DNA of 11,593 nucleotides, from assembly GCA_965235125.1 (NCBI GenBank), contig CBDDXH010000033.1, positions 1-11,593 on the forward strand, given 5' to 3'. Both the position numbers and the translations under genes were made by a program. Of this stretch, positions 1-7,438 are shown piece after piece (the stretch's first letter is position 1; the number at the start of each line of letters is the position of its first letter). The notes under the pieces are model-generated. The model saw only the letters and a list, made by a program, of their open reading frames with translations, did no database searches and was not told where the DNA came from. The DNA comes from Pelagilacustribacter hypolimneticus (GTDB lineage: Bacteria > Pseudomonadota > Alphaproteobacteria > Pelagibacterales > Pelagibacteraceae).

Positions 1-153
1 GATTGGATGGAGGAGTGTAAAAATGGTCAAAAGAATTTCTTAAAAATGAGAGCTGATTTAGCAAAACACCCAATTGAACAAGTGGGTAAAAAGTTAAGAG
101 CTATGATGCCTTGGATTGCCAAGAATAAATTAGTAGATCAATCTAAAAATTAA
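1..153 (+). CDS. ilvC: Ketol-acid reductoisomerase, C-terminal end (partial, 5' truncated by window)
   Basis: The window opens inside this gene; 50 codons and a TAA stop remain. KARI performs the second common step of valine and isoleucine synthesis, an NADPH-dependent, Mg-dependent isomerisation and reduction of acetolactate or acetohydroxybutyrate in the cytoplasm. The visible tail begins DWMEECKNGQKNFLKMR and continues HPIEQVGKKLRAMMPWI, ending NKLVDQSKN. This matches the C-terminus of short-form (class I) KARI as I know it from alphaproteobacteria, where 'HPIE.VG..LR.MMPWI' and a terminal 'LVD..KN' recur. The knotted catalytic domain and Rossmann domain lie outside the window, so no catalytic residue can be checked. 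The gene directly precedes leuA, which uses 2-oxoisovalerate made downstream of IlvC, so the context agrees. The call rests on about 50 residues of remembered family pattern. Confidence 0.88.
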   Translation, partial: DWMEECKNGQKNFLKMRADLAKHPIEQVGKKLRAMMPWIAKNKLVDQSKN

Positions 154-184
154 GGTCTATTTTAGTCTTAAAGTACAAAAAGAA

Positions 185-213
185 TTGGCAAGTTTATTTT
201 TTGATTGTATTAT
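185..213 (+). promoter_or_regulatory. leuA: Putative sigma70-type promoter of leuA (and probably the mre cluster)
   Basis: TTGGCA at 185-190 is a 5-of-6 match to the -35 consensus. TATTAT at 208-213 is a 5-of-6 match to the -10 consensus. The spacer is exactly 17 bases. Transcription would start near 220, giving a leader of about 44 bases before the leuA ATG. It is the best-scoring promoter-like site I found in any gap of this window. The leader has no run of leucine codons, so classic leucine attenuation is not indicated. It does hold a weak A/T-only inverted repeat (224-230 with 240-246) and a T8 run at 228-235. Confidence 0.6.
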
Positions 214-263
214 AAGGCGATTAAATATTTTTTTTGCCGAAATATTAGATCCAAAACAAACAT

Positions 264-1820
264 ATGAATAATAAAAATAGAATTATAATTTTCGATACGA
301 CTATGCGAGACGGTGAGCAATCACCTGGTGCTTCTATGAGTTTAGAAGAAAAAATTCAAATCTCTAGAGTATTTGATGAACTTGGAATTGACGTTATTGA
401 AGCTGGTTTTCCAATTGCCTCACCAGGAGATTTTGAAGCTGTAACGGAGATTAGTAAAATATTAAAAAAAGCAACTCCATGCGGCTTAGCTAGAGCAACC
501 AAAAAAGATATCGATGCTTGTCATGAAGCATTAAGACATGCTAAAAAATTTAGAATACACACTTTCATCTCTACAAGCGCGCTTCATATGAAGCATAAAC
601 TTAATAAATCTCCAGAGGAAGTATTAGATGCCATTAAAGAAAGCGTATCTTATGCCAAAAAATTTACTGATGATGTTGAATGGTCTTGCGAAGACGGAAC
701 AAGAACAGATATGGATTATATGTGTAGATCAGTTGAACTTGCTATTAAATCAGGAGCGACTACTATAAATATTCCTGACACGGTCGGTTATTCAGTACCT
801 TCTGAATTTAAAGTAATTATTGAAAATTTATTAAATAAAGTTCCAAATATTGATAAAGCTATTCTTTCAACCCACTGTCATAACGATCTTGGTTTAGCGG
901 TTGCTAATTCTTTAGCTGGAGTTATGGCTGGAGCAAGACAAGTTGAATGTACAATTAATGGGATTGGTGAGCGCGCAGGAAACGCAGCACTTGAAGAAAT
1001 AGTAATGGCCATTAAAACAAGAAATGATCTAATGCCATTTACGACTGGAATAAATACAAAATTAATTAGCAAGGCATCAAAAGTAGTTTCTAATGCAACA
1101 GGTTTTCCTGTTCAGTTTAATAAAGCTATCGTCGGAAAAAATGCTTTTGCGCATGAGTCGGGTATTCACCAAGACGGAATGCTTAAGAACAGACAAACTT
1201 ATGAAATCATGACACCTGAAAGTGTTGGTGTTAAACAAACTTCTTTAGTTATGGGAAAACATTCTGGTCGACATGCTTTTAAAGATAAATTAAGCGATCT
1301 TGGTTATATCGGAGTTACAGATGATGTTGTTGAGTTAGCTTTTGGTAAATTTAAAATTTTAGCTGATAAAAAAAAACATGTTTATGATGAAGACATTGCT
1401 GCTTTAGTTGATGATAGTTTAATTAAAGAAGAAAATGTTATTAAATTAAAATCTTTAAGAGTTGTTGCGGGCACAGGTGAGCCTCAAACAGCCGAGATGA
1501 CTCTTGAAGTCTTTGGTGAAATTAAAAAAGGTTCTGAAGTTGGAGATGGTCCAGTGGATGCAATATTTAAATGTATTAAAAAATTATATAAGCACGATAT
1601 TAATTTAAAATTATACCAAGTCCATGCCGTAACTGAAGGAACAGACGCACAAGCTACGGTGAGTGTAAGAATAGAGGAAAATGGAAAATCAACAGTCGGT
1701 CAAGCAGCAAATACAGATACCCTAGTTGCCTCTGCAGAAGCTTACTTAAATGCATTAAATAAACTCATCATCAAACGTAAACGTAAAGCTCCAGACGACA
1801 GTATAAGCGTCTTAGCATAA
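264..1820 (+). CDS. leuA: 2-isopropylmalate synthase
   Basis: This enzyme makes the first committed step of leucine synthesis, condensing acetyl-CoA with 2-oxoisovalerate to 2-isopropylmalate. The 518 residues are the usual length of the full enzyme. The N-terminal TIM barrel (about residues 6-275) opens with FDTTMRDGEQSPGASM. By comparison with known LeuA enzymes the divalent-metal ligands are D16, H204 and H206 (HCHND) and N240 (NGIGERAGN). HESGIHQDG and MGKHSGRHA follow in the linker region. Residues from about 385 to 505 form the C-terminal LeuA dimer/regulatory domain that binds leucine for feedback inhibition, so inhibition by leucine is expected. The ATG at 264 puts the FDTT motif at the normal distance from the N-terminus. 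No clear Shine-Dalgarno site precedes it. A putative promoter lies at 185-213. mreB begins 18 bases after the stop, so the two are probably co-transcribed. Confidence 0.96.
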   Translation: MNNKNRIIIFDTTMRDGEQSPGASMSLEEKIQISRVFDELGIDVIEAGFPIASPGDFEAVTEISKILKKATPCGLARATKKDIDACHEALRHAKKFRIHTFISTSALHMKHKLNKSPEEVLDAIKESVSYAKKFTDDVEWSCEDGTRTDMDYMCRSVELAIKSGATTINIPDTVGYSVPSEFKVIIENLLNKVPNIDKAILSTHCHNDLGLAVANSLAGVMAGARQVECTINGIGERAGNAALEEIVMAIKTRNDLMPFTTGINTKLISKASKVVSNATGFPVQFNKAIVGKNAFAHESGIHQDGMLKNRQTYEIMTPESVGVKQTSLVMGKHSGRHAFKDKLSDLGYIGVTDDVVELAFGKFKILADKKKHVYDEDIAALVDDSLIKEENVIKLKSLRVVAGTGEPQTAEMTLEVFGEIKKGSEVGDGPVDAIFKCIKKLYKHDINLKLYQVHAVTEGTDAQATVSVRIEENGKSTVGQAANTDTLVASAEAYLNALNKLIIKRKRKAPDDSISVLA

Positions 1821-1838
1821 ATACATAGGATAAAAAAA

Positions 1839-2873
1839 ATGAAAATTTTCGAAAAACTTAAATCAATGTGGTCTCAAGACATGGCTATAGACCTTGGAAC
1901 GGCTAACACTTTAGTTGTAGTCAAAGGTAGAGGCGTAGTTCTGAATGAACCCTCAGTAGTTGCTGTCATTAATGAAAACGGAAAAAGAAGAGTTCTTGCT
2001 GTGGGTGATGAAGCAAAAACTATGTTGGGAAGAACGCCCGGTAATATTCAAGCTATCAGACCTTTAAGAGACGGAGTTATTGCAGATTTTATCGTAACGG
2101 AAGAGATGATCAAACACTTTATAAAAAAAGTGCACAATAAAAACACCTTTGCTAATCCTAGAATTTTAATTTGTGTTCCAACAGGTTCTACACCTGTTGA
2201 AAGAAAAGCGATTCAAGATTCAGCATTAGCAGCTGGAGCAAGAAGAGTTCAATTAATTGAAGAACCGATTGCAGCAGCTATTGGCGCGGGTTTACCTATT
2301 CAAGAAGCAACAGGTTCTATGATTGTTGATATTGGTGGCGGAACAACTGAAATTGCGGTGATGTCCTTAGGCGGAGTCGTGTTTTCAAAATCTTTGCGTG
2401 TCGCAGGAGATGCAATGGATAGTGCCATCATTAATTACATGAGAAAAAAATTTAATTTACTAATAGGTGAGTCTACTGCAGAAAAAATTAAAAAAGAAAT
2501 TGGAACAGCCATGCCTACATCAAATAATATATACTTAATGAAAGGCAGAGATCTCAGATCAGGAACACCAAAAGAAATATCTTTAAGTGAAGAAGATGCA
2601 TGTGAAGCTTTAATGCCAATTTTAAATCTAATACTAGGTGCGATCAAAGAAGCCTTGGAAAACACACCTCCAGAATTATCTGCCGATCTAGTTGATATGG
2701 GTTTAGTTTTAACAGGAGGTGGAGCTTTATTAAAAAATATTGATAAATTAATTGCTAAAGATACAGGTTTACCAGTCACTATTGCAGATAATCCTTTAGA
2801 GTGTGTAGCATTAGGTACAGGAAAAGCTTTAGAGAATGAAGAATTATTCTCCACAATGTTGTCAGAATATTAA
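1839..2873 (+). CDS. mreB: Rod shape-determining protein MreB (bacterial actin)
   Basis: MreB is a membrane-associated actin homologue whose short filaments orient the elongasome around the cell wall. The 344 residues match the family length. The actin-fold nucleotide motifs are present: phosphate-1 loop IDLGTANT (residues 17-24), LICVPTGSTPVERKA, LIEEPIAAAIGAGLPI, phosphate-2 loop DIGGGTTEI (164-172) and the adenosine-motif glycines LTGGGALL (291-298). The N-terminus MKIFEKLKSMWSQD could form the amphipathic membrane-binding helix known from Gram-negative MreB. An AGGA at 1827-1830 lies 8 bases before the ATG and supports this start. Only 18 bases separate the gene from leuA, too little for a separate full promoter. 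mreC follows after another 18 bases, so mreB is the first gene of the elongasome operon mreB-mreC-mreD-mrdA-rodA. Confidence 0.98.
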   Translation: MKIFEKLKSMWSQDMAIDLGTANTLVVVKGRGVVLNEPSVVAVINENGKRRVLAVGDEAKTMLGRTPGNIQAIRPLRDGVIADFIVTEEMIKHFIKKVHNKNTFANPRILICVPTGSTPVERKAIQDSALAAGARRVQLIEEPIAAAIGAGLPIQEATGSMIVDIGGGTTEIAVMSLGGVVFSKSLRVAGDAMDSAIINYMRKKFNLLIGESTAEKIKKEIGTAMPTSNNIYLMKGRDLRSGTPKEISLSEEDACEALMPILNLILGAIKEALENTPPELSADLVDMGLVLTGGGALLKNIDKLIAKDTGLPVTIADNPLECVALGTGKALENEELFSTMLSEY

Positions 2874-2891
2874 TTTAGATAAATAGGATCG

Positions 2892-3734
2892 ATGTTTGAT
2901 AGTAGAAATGATTTTATAATTGCCATACGATATGCTCTTTTAACTAAAGCAGCAAAACAAAAATTTTCTTTATTTTTTTTAATTATTTTTTCTATTCTAA
3001 TTATTGTTCTAGAAACATTTTCAATTCCACCTGTGAGCTTTGTAAGATCCACAATAAATGATTTGTTATACCGAGTGGTTTTTATCACCTCAACACCCGG
3101 CAAAATGGCAAAGTATTTAGCATCAGAGACAAAAAATCACTTAAATCTTTATAAAGAAACTGAAATTTTAAAAGAAGAAATCGAACAATTAAAGAAAGAA
3201 AAATTAGATGCTCTTTTTTTAAAAACGGAAAATGAAAATTTAAAAGCTGTTTTTGGTCTGGACAATATTAAAACTAAAGAAGGAACGGAGAAAATTAATG
3301 CTAAAGTCTTGTTTGAACAATCAAGTCCTTATTTAAGGTCATTATTAATAAATAAAGGAACTAAACACGGGGTTAATAAAGGCATGATAGTATTTAGCAA
3401 AGATTATTTTATTGGAACTATTGTTGAAACTAACATTCTAAGTTCAAGAGTTTTATTAATTACCGATTTAAATAGCAAGATCCCAACCTTTATTCAAAAC
3501 ACAGATGTTAATGCTATTCTTACTGGAACAGGCGATAAAAATAATTTTCAATTAGATTATTTGCCAGATAATTTTGTACTTGAGGCTAATAAAATTATTT
3601 ATACCTCTGGTAAAGATGGTTTTTTAAATCCCGGTCTACCTATTGCTGAGATTTTTTTAGATAAAAATGAAGAAATAAAAATAAGATCTTTAGCTGACCC
3701 ACAACAAGCTAATTTTGTTTATTTAAAACAATGA
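2892..3734 (+). CDS. mreC: Rod shape-determining protein MreC
   Basis: MreC is a bitopic inner-membrane protein whose periplasmic part binds and activates PBP2 in the elongasome. A short cytoplasmic N-terminus is followed by one hydrophobic segment at about residues 25-40 (FSLFFLIIFSILIIVL). A charged heptad-like coiled coil spans about residues 83-120 (YKETEILKEEIEQLKKEK within it). The C-terminal beta-rich MreC domain covers about 135-278 and includes SSPYLRSLLINKGTKHGV and GMIVFSKDYFIGTIVE, which are typical of the family. The 280 residues are a normal length. The gene sits between mreB and mreD in the standard order. An AGGA at 2885-2888 is only 3 bases from the ATG, closer than optimal, so translation may depend partly on coupling to mreB. 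Confidence 0.95.
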   Translation: MFDSRNDFIIAIRYALLTKAAKQKFSLFFLIIFSILIIVLETFSIPPVSFVRSTINDLLYRVVFITSTPGKMAKYLASETKNHLNLYKETEILKEEIEQLKKEKLDALFLKTENENLKAVFGLDNIKTKEGTEKINAKVLFEQSSPYLRSLLINKGTKHGVNKGMIVFSKDYFIGTIVETNILSSRVLLITDLNSKIPTFIQNTDVNAILTGTGDKNNFQLDYLPDNFVLEANKIIYTSGKDGFLNPGLPIAEIFLDKNEEIKIRSLADPQQANFVYLKQ

Positions 3735-3750
3735 AAAATTTAAAATAAAT

Positions 3751-4266
3751 ATGAATAAATTTAGATCTTTCAAAGAATTTTTTTTAAAATCACTTCCTGT
3801 AATTTTTTTATATTTTATTGTAATTAATGGCTTTGAAAATTTAAATGTATTTCCAAGTCTTTTTATATTTTCTTTTAATTTACAGTTAATTATTATTTAT
3901 TTTTATATTTTAAAATACCCGGCCTATTTAGGACTTGGACATGTTTTTATAGCTGGACTTATTAACGATGTTATTGTTGGCTCACCCCTTGGCTCTAGTT
4001 CTTTGTCTTATTTAGTTGGTTGTTTTTTTTCTATCTATATCAGACACGCAACTTTCCATGAGACTAAAATCAGAACACAATGGATAACATTCATGCCGGT
4101 AATATTTTTTTCTAATTTAATTTATTTTATTATTATAAATAATTTTTCAAATTTATCTTTTTATTACATTGAACTTTTAAGAAATTCTTTTTTTACTTTT
4201 TTATTTTTTCCATTTTTTTACTATTTTTTTAGTCAATATCAAAAAACACTTAAGAAAGATTCATGA
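3751..4266 (+). CDS. mreD: Rod shape-determining protein MreD
   Basis: MreD is a small polytopic inner-membrane component of the elongasome that works with MreC and PBP2. Its primary sequence is poorly conserved. The 171 residues are mostly hydrophobic, with about five or six likely membrane segments, rich in Phe, Ile, Leu and Tyr. The family signature in the middle is visible as GLINDVIVGSPLGSSSLSYL (about residues 70-89), containing the usual acidic residue and the 'PLG' turn. Size, topology and place between mreC and mrdA make the call firm despite low conservation. The start lies 16 bases after mreC without a recognisable Shine-Dalgarno site. The stop overlaps the mrdA start in an ATGA, which suggests translational coupling. 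The coding strand is very T-rich, as expected for a hydrophobic protein in an AT-rich genome. Confidence 0.93.
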   Translation: MNKFRSFKEFFLKSLPVIFLYFIVINGFENLNVFPSLFIFSFNLQLIIIYFYILKYPAYLGLGHVFIAGLINDVIVGSPLGSSSLSYLVGCFFSIYIRHATFHETKIRTQWITFMPVIFFSNLIYFIIINNFSNLSFYYIELLRNSFFTFLFFPFFYYFFSQYQKTLKKDS

Positions 4267-6206
4267 TTAGTTTTAATTCCATAAACCTATTAAGCAAAAC
4301 AAAAACGATAGGTCGGAGAATGTTTTTAGTCAATACTTTTAAGGCTGTTGTATTAATTGGGATTGTGGGACGATTAACACAACTTCAAATAATGAATTCT
4401 CGTAAATACAAATTGCTATCAGATAATAATAGATTTAGAGAAGTTAAATTTTCACCACTAAGAGGAATCATTCAAGATTATTTTGGTAATGAAATTGCCT
4501 CAAATGTAAAAATATACCAAGCTCATCTTGTGCCTGAAAATACAAAAAATATTGATGAACTTTTTTATAGATTAAAAAGTTTAATTAATTTAACAGATGA
4601 AAAAATCTTTCTGTTAAAAAAAAAAATAGCTAAACAGAGAATTTGGGAACCAGTTGTCGTCTCTGAAAATCTAACCTGGTCTGAATTTTCTAGATTAAAT
4701 TTATTTCTTCATGAATTACAAGGTCTTCAGCCTGTAGTGTCAGTGTCTAGACACTACTATGATAATTCATCAGCTCATGTGGTTGGATATGTTTCTGAAA
4801 TTAGTGAAAACGATCTTAAGAACAAAAAATATTTAACTAATTTAAAAGTAGCTAGGATAGCTAGTGGAAAAACAGGCCTAGAATCTTTATTAGATCAAGA
4901 GATGTTGGGTACACCAGGTTATTCGAGATATGAGGTCAATGCTTTTGGTAAAAGAGTAAAACAAATTTTAGTTAATGCTGGTTTACAAGGAAAAAATTTT
5001 AAAACAACGCTTGATTTTGATATTCAAAAAGAATCTGCTCAGGCTCTAAAAAATGTGAGCGGTGCTGTTTGCGTCATGGATATTTATAACGGAGATATAG
5101 TCAGTATGGTTTCATCTCCAAGCTTTAATCCTAATTCTTTTGTTTACGGTATGAAAGAAGAAGAGTGGCAAGGACTTCAGAATCATAGAGATAAACCCTT
5201 GATCAACAAAGCTATAACAGGGCTTTATCCTCCAGGTTCAACGATTAAAACCTTAACTGCTTTAAGCGCTTTAGAAAATGATATTATCAGCCCTAAATTA
5301 CAAGTGGACTGCAAAGGTTATATTGATTTTTACGGAGAAAAATATCACTGCTGGAAAGATAAAGGTCACGGCGTCCTTGACCTAAAAGGCGCAATAAAAG
5401 AGTCATGCGATGTTTATTTTTATGAAGTATCAAGGAAACTTGGTGTAGACAGATTATCAAAAACATCAAAACAATTTGGTCTTGGTCAAAAAATTCTAAA
5501 AGGATTTGACGAAGAAAAAGCTGGTGTGGTGCCTGACACTAAATGGAAATTAAGTGAAATTGGTAAAAATTGGTATTTAGGCGAGACACTTCACGCAGGT
5601 ATAGGCCAAGGTTATTACTTGAGTACACCTCTTCAACTATGTTTAATGACCGCACAAATAGCTAACGGTGGATTTAAACTTAATCCACGAATTATAATTG
5701 ATGAAAAAGATCAGACAAATAGTTTACAAAAGTATTTAGATTATAAAAAAGAAAATCCAAATGATCTACTAACGGTTGATCAACAGGTTTATAATTTTAA
5801 TTTAGAACCTCTTTTTAAAAATCAGGAAAATATCAACTTTATAAAAGATGCCATGTCTGCATCTTCAAATGAGCCTGGAGGAACTTCATATGGTTCAAGA
5901 CATACAGATAAAAATTTTATGTTTGCAGGTAAAACCGGTTCTTCACAAATTAAAAGATATACGCAAGCGCAACGAGAAGCAGATGTTAAACAATCAGATT
6001 TAAATTACAAAGAAAGAGATCATGCTTGGTTTGTAGCTTTTGCACCTGTAAATGATCCCAAATATGCCATAAGTGTTTTAGTAGAACACGGTGGTTCTGG
6101 TGCTACTGCTGCTGCACCTGTTGCAAAAAAAGTGATTAAGAAAGTTATCGAACGTCACGAACTAAGAACTGTCATGAAGTATCAAAAATTAGGTGAGAAC
6201 ACTTAA
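4263..6206 (+). CDS. mrdA: Peptidoglycan D,D-transpeptidase PBP2 (class B penicillin-binding protein)
   Basis: PBP2 cross-links new glycan strands during cell elongation, paired with the glycosyltransferase RodA. It is a 647-residue inner-membrane protein with one N-terminal anchor (about residues 20-40) and a large periplasmic part. The pedestal/dimerisation domain (about 48-240) includes SPLRGIIQDYFGNEIASN. In the transpeptidase domain the nucleophile motif S326-T-I-K329 lies in YPPGSTIK, the second motif is S381-C-D383, and the third is K557-T-G559, here KTGSSQ rather than the more common KTGTAQ. RDHAWFVAFAPVNDP follows, as in other PBP2 proteins. Four residues near the active site, C350, C363, H369 and C382, could form a metal site. 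An A11 run lies at 4616-4626. The start overlaps the mreD stop by 4 bases and the stop overlaps the rodA start by 1, so translation is probably coupled on both sides. Confidence 0.97.
   Translation: MISFNSINLLSKTKTIGRRMFLVNTFKAVVLIGIVGRLTQLQIMNSRKYKLLSDNNRFREVKFSPLRGIIQDYFGNEIASNVKIYQAHLVPENTKNIDELFYRLKSLINLTDEKIFLLKKKIAKQRIWEPVVVSENLTWSEFSRLNLFLHELQGLQPVVSVSRHYYDNSSAHVVGYVSEISENDLKNKKYLTNLKVARIASGKTGLESLLDQEMLGTPGYSRYEVNAFGKRVKQILVNAGLQGKNFKTTLDFDIQKESAQALKNVSGAVCVMDIYNGDIVSMVSSPSFNPNSFVYGMKEEEWQGLQNHRDKPLINKAITGLYPPGSTIKTLTALSALENDIISPKLQVDCKGYIDFYGEKYHCWKDKGHGVLDLKGAIKESCDVYFYEVSRKLGVDRLSKTSKQFGLGQKILKGFDEEKAGVVPDTKWKLSEIGKNWYLGETLHAGIGQGYYLSTPLQLCLMTAQIANGGFKLNPRIIIDEKDQTNSLQKYLDYKKENPNDLLTVDQQVYNFNLEPLFKNQENINFIKDAMSASSNEPGGTSYGSRHTDKNFMFAGKTGSSQIKRYTQAQREADVKQSDLNYKERDHAWFVAFAPVNDPKYAISVLVEHGGSGATAAAPVAKKVIKKVIERHELRTVMKYQKLGENT
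4616..4626 (+). repeat. A11 homopolymer inside mrdA
   Basis: Eleven consecutive A bases encode part of the LKKKIAK stretch near residue 120 of PBP2. It is the longest homopolymer I noticed in the window. The reading frame continues correctly through it to the conserved catalytic motifs, so the run as given is in frame. Such a run is prone to polymerase slippage, both in the cell and during sequencing. Confidence 0.9.
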
Positions 6207-7333
6207 TGTTATACGAAAGAAGTTCTTTACATGTTCCATTTAGAATTAGAGATAAATTAGCTCAACTTGATTTTATTTTGTTTTTCTCAGTTTTATTTCT
6301 GGGTCTCATTAGTATTTTTGCACAATTTTCTTCTAATGGCGGAGAATGGTCATCTCAAGTTACAAACCATGCGATAAGATTTTTTATCTTTTTTATTCTC
6401 TTTATGGCTATTTCATTTATTAATATTAGTTATTGGAATAGATCAAGTTTAATACTATTTCTAATTTTTATTTTACTTCTTTTAGCCGTTCATTTTTTTG
6501 GTATTAAAATTAAAGGTTCAAGGCGCTGGATTAATTTATCTATATTTATACTTCAGCCCTCCGAATTAATGAAAATTGGAATTATTTTATTTCTTGCCCA
6601 CTATTATCATCGAGTATCAACAGTTAATGTTAATAGGCTAAAATATTTGTTAATTCCATTAATTGCCTTATCTATTCCTTTTTTCTTAGTAGTGACCCAA
6701 CCTGATCTTGGCACTGCACTTTTAATTTTATTTACCGGAGCAGTAGTTACTTGGCTTGCAGGAGTTAGGTGGAAAATATTTGCTTTTTTGTCTTTACTAG
6801 TTGCAGCTTTGGCTCCGGTACTTTTTACTTTATTAAAACCATACCAGAAAAGTAGAATTATGACTTTTTTAAATCCAGAGCTTGATCCGTTAGGTACAGG
6901 CTATCAAATCATGCAATCAAAAATAGCTATAGGCTCAGGAGGTTTTTTTGGCAAAGGATTTTTAAAAGGTTCCCAAGCTTATTTAGATTATTTACCTGAA
7001 AAACATACTGATTTTATTTTTACTTTATACTCGGAAGAGTTTGGATTTATGGGTTCTATGATTTTAGTTTTTTTATATTTTTTAATTACTTACCGAATGG
7101 TTCATATTGGGAATATAACAAGAAGTATTTTTGGTAAACTTTTTTGTTATGGTTTTTCTACTGCCTTTTTTATTTATGTAACATTTAATATGAGCATGGT
7201 TTTAGGGTTATTGCCCATTGTTGGAGCACCCCTTCCTATACTTTCTTACGGTGGCTCATCCATGCTATCAATTATGTTTGGTTTAGGTATTGTTATGTCT
7301 TGCAATATTTATAAAAATTATTATTTCAGTTAA
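6206..7333 (+). CDS. rodA: Peptidoglycan glycosyltransferase RodA (SEDS family)
   Basis: RodA polymerises lipid II into glycan strands in the elongasome and acts together with PBP2. The 375 residues form a polytopic inner-membrane protein with about ten hydrophobic segments. SEDS signatures appear in order: IFILQPSELMKIG (Q117-P118-S119-E120), QPDLGTALLILFTG (P166-D167-L168-G169), YQIMQSKIAIGSGGFFGKG, YLPEKHTDFIFTLYSEEFG and, near the C-terminus, LPIVGAPLPILSYGGSSM. D269 in HTDF corresponds to the aspartate found essential in other RodA proteins. The final SYGGSS motif and the LPxxGxPLP turn distinguish a genuine SEDS protein. FtsW is the alternative family member, but position directly after mrdA and the HTDFIF loop favour RodA. 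The gene overlaps the mrdA stop by one base (TAATG) and is the last gene of the tight mre operon. Confidence 0.97.
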   Translation: MLYERSSLHVPFRIRDKLAQLDFILFFSVLFLGLISIFAQFSSNGGEWSSQVTNHAIRFFIFFILFMAISFINISYWNRSSLILFLIFILLLLAVHFFGIKIKGSRRWINLSIFILQPSELMKIGIILFLAHYYHRVSTVNVNRLKYLLIPLIALSIPFFLVVTQPDLGTALLILFTGAVVTWLAGVRWKIFAFLSLLVAALAPVLFTLLKPYQKSRIMTFLNPELDPLGTGYQIMQSKIAIGSGGFFGKGFLKGSQAYLDYLPEKHTDFIFTLYSEEFGFMGSMILVFLYFLITYRMVHIGNITRSIFGKLFCYGFSTAFFIYVTFNMSMVLGLLPIVGAPLPILSYGGSSMLSIMFGLGIVMSCNIYKNYYFS

Positions 7334-7405
7334 AACCAAAGCTAAATAACACTTTTAGTTTATATTTTTCTCTTAGCTGCAATGAACTTTTTGCTATTGC
7401 ACATC

Positions 7406-7425
7406 AACTAATTTCATGGTTAGTT
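7406..7425. repeat. Inverted repeat AACTAA-N8-TTAGTT upstream of the bactofilin gene
   Basis: AACTAA at 7406-7411 pairs with TTAGTT at 7420-7425 around an 8-base spacer, 14 bases before the bactofilin ATG. No T-run follows, so an intrinsic terminator for rodA is not supported. It could be a leader hairpin or a protein-binding dyad, but a short A/T-rich dyad may be chance in this base composition. The rest of the 105-base gap shows no convincing promoter or Shine-Dalgarno site. Confidence 0.35.
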
Positions 7426-7438
7426 TAACGAATAAAAC

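Noticed and set aside
220..263. Leucine attenuator or riboswitch before leuA
   Set aside because: The leader is only about 44 bases, has no leucine-rich leader peptide, and shows only one weak A/T hairpin.
878..1072. Minus-strand open frame opposite leuA
   Set aside because: It is 64 codons entirely inside the catalytic barrel of leuA. No family pattern or start signal supports it.
2435..2854. A 139-codon open frame on the minus strand opposite the 3' half of mreB
   Set aside because: It lies wholly inside a strongly conserved mreB frame. Its translation has no recognisable motif and is low-complexity in Ser, Lys and Pro, as expected from the antisense of mreB.
2870..3103. Minus-strand open frame over the start of mreC
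   Set aside because: It covers the mreB-mreC junction and the mreC membrane anchor. The mreC frame is clearly real and nothing supports a second gene.
7340..7378. AGCTAA/TTAGCT inverted repeat just after rodA
   Set aside because: The 6-base arms are separated by 27 bases and no T-run follows. Such pairs are expected by chance in AT-rich gaps.
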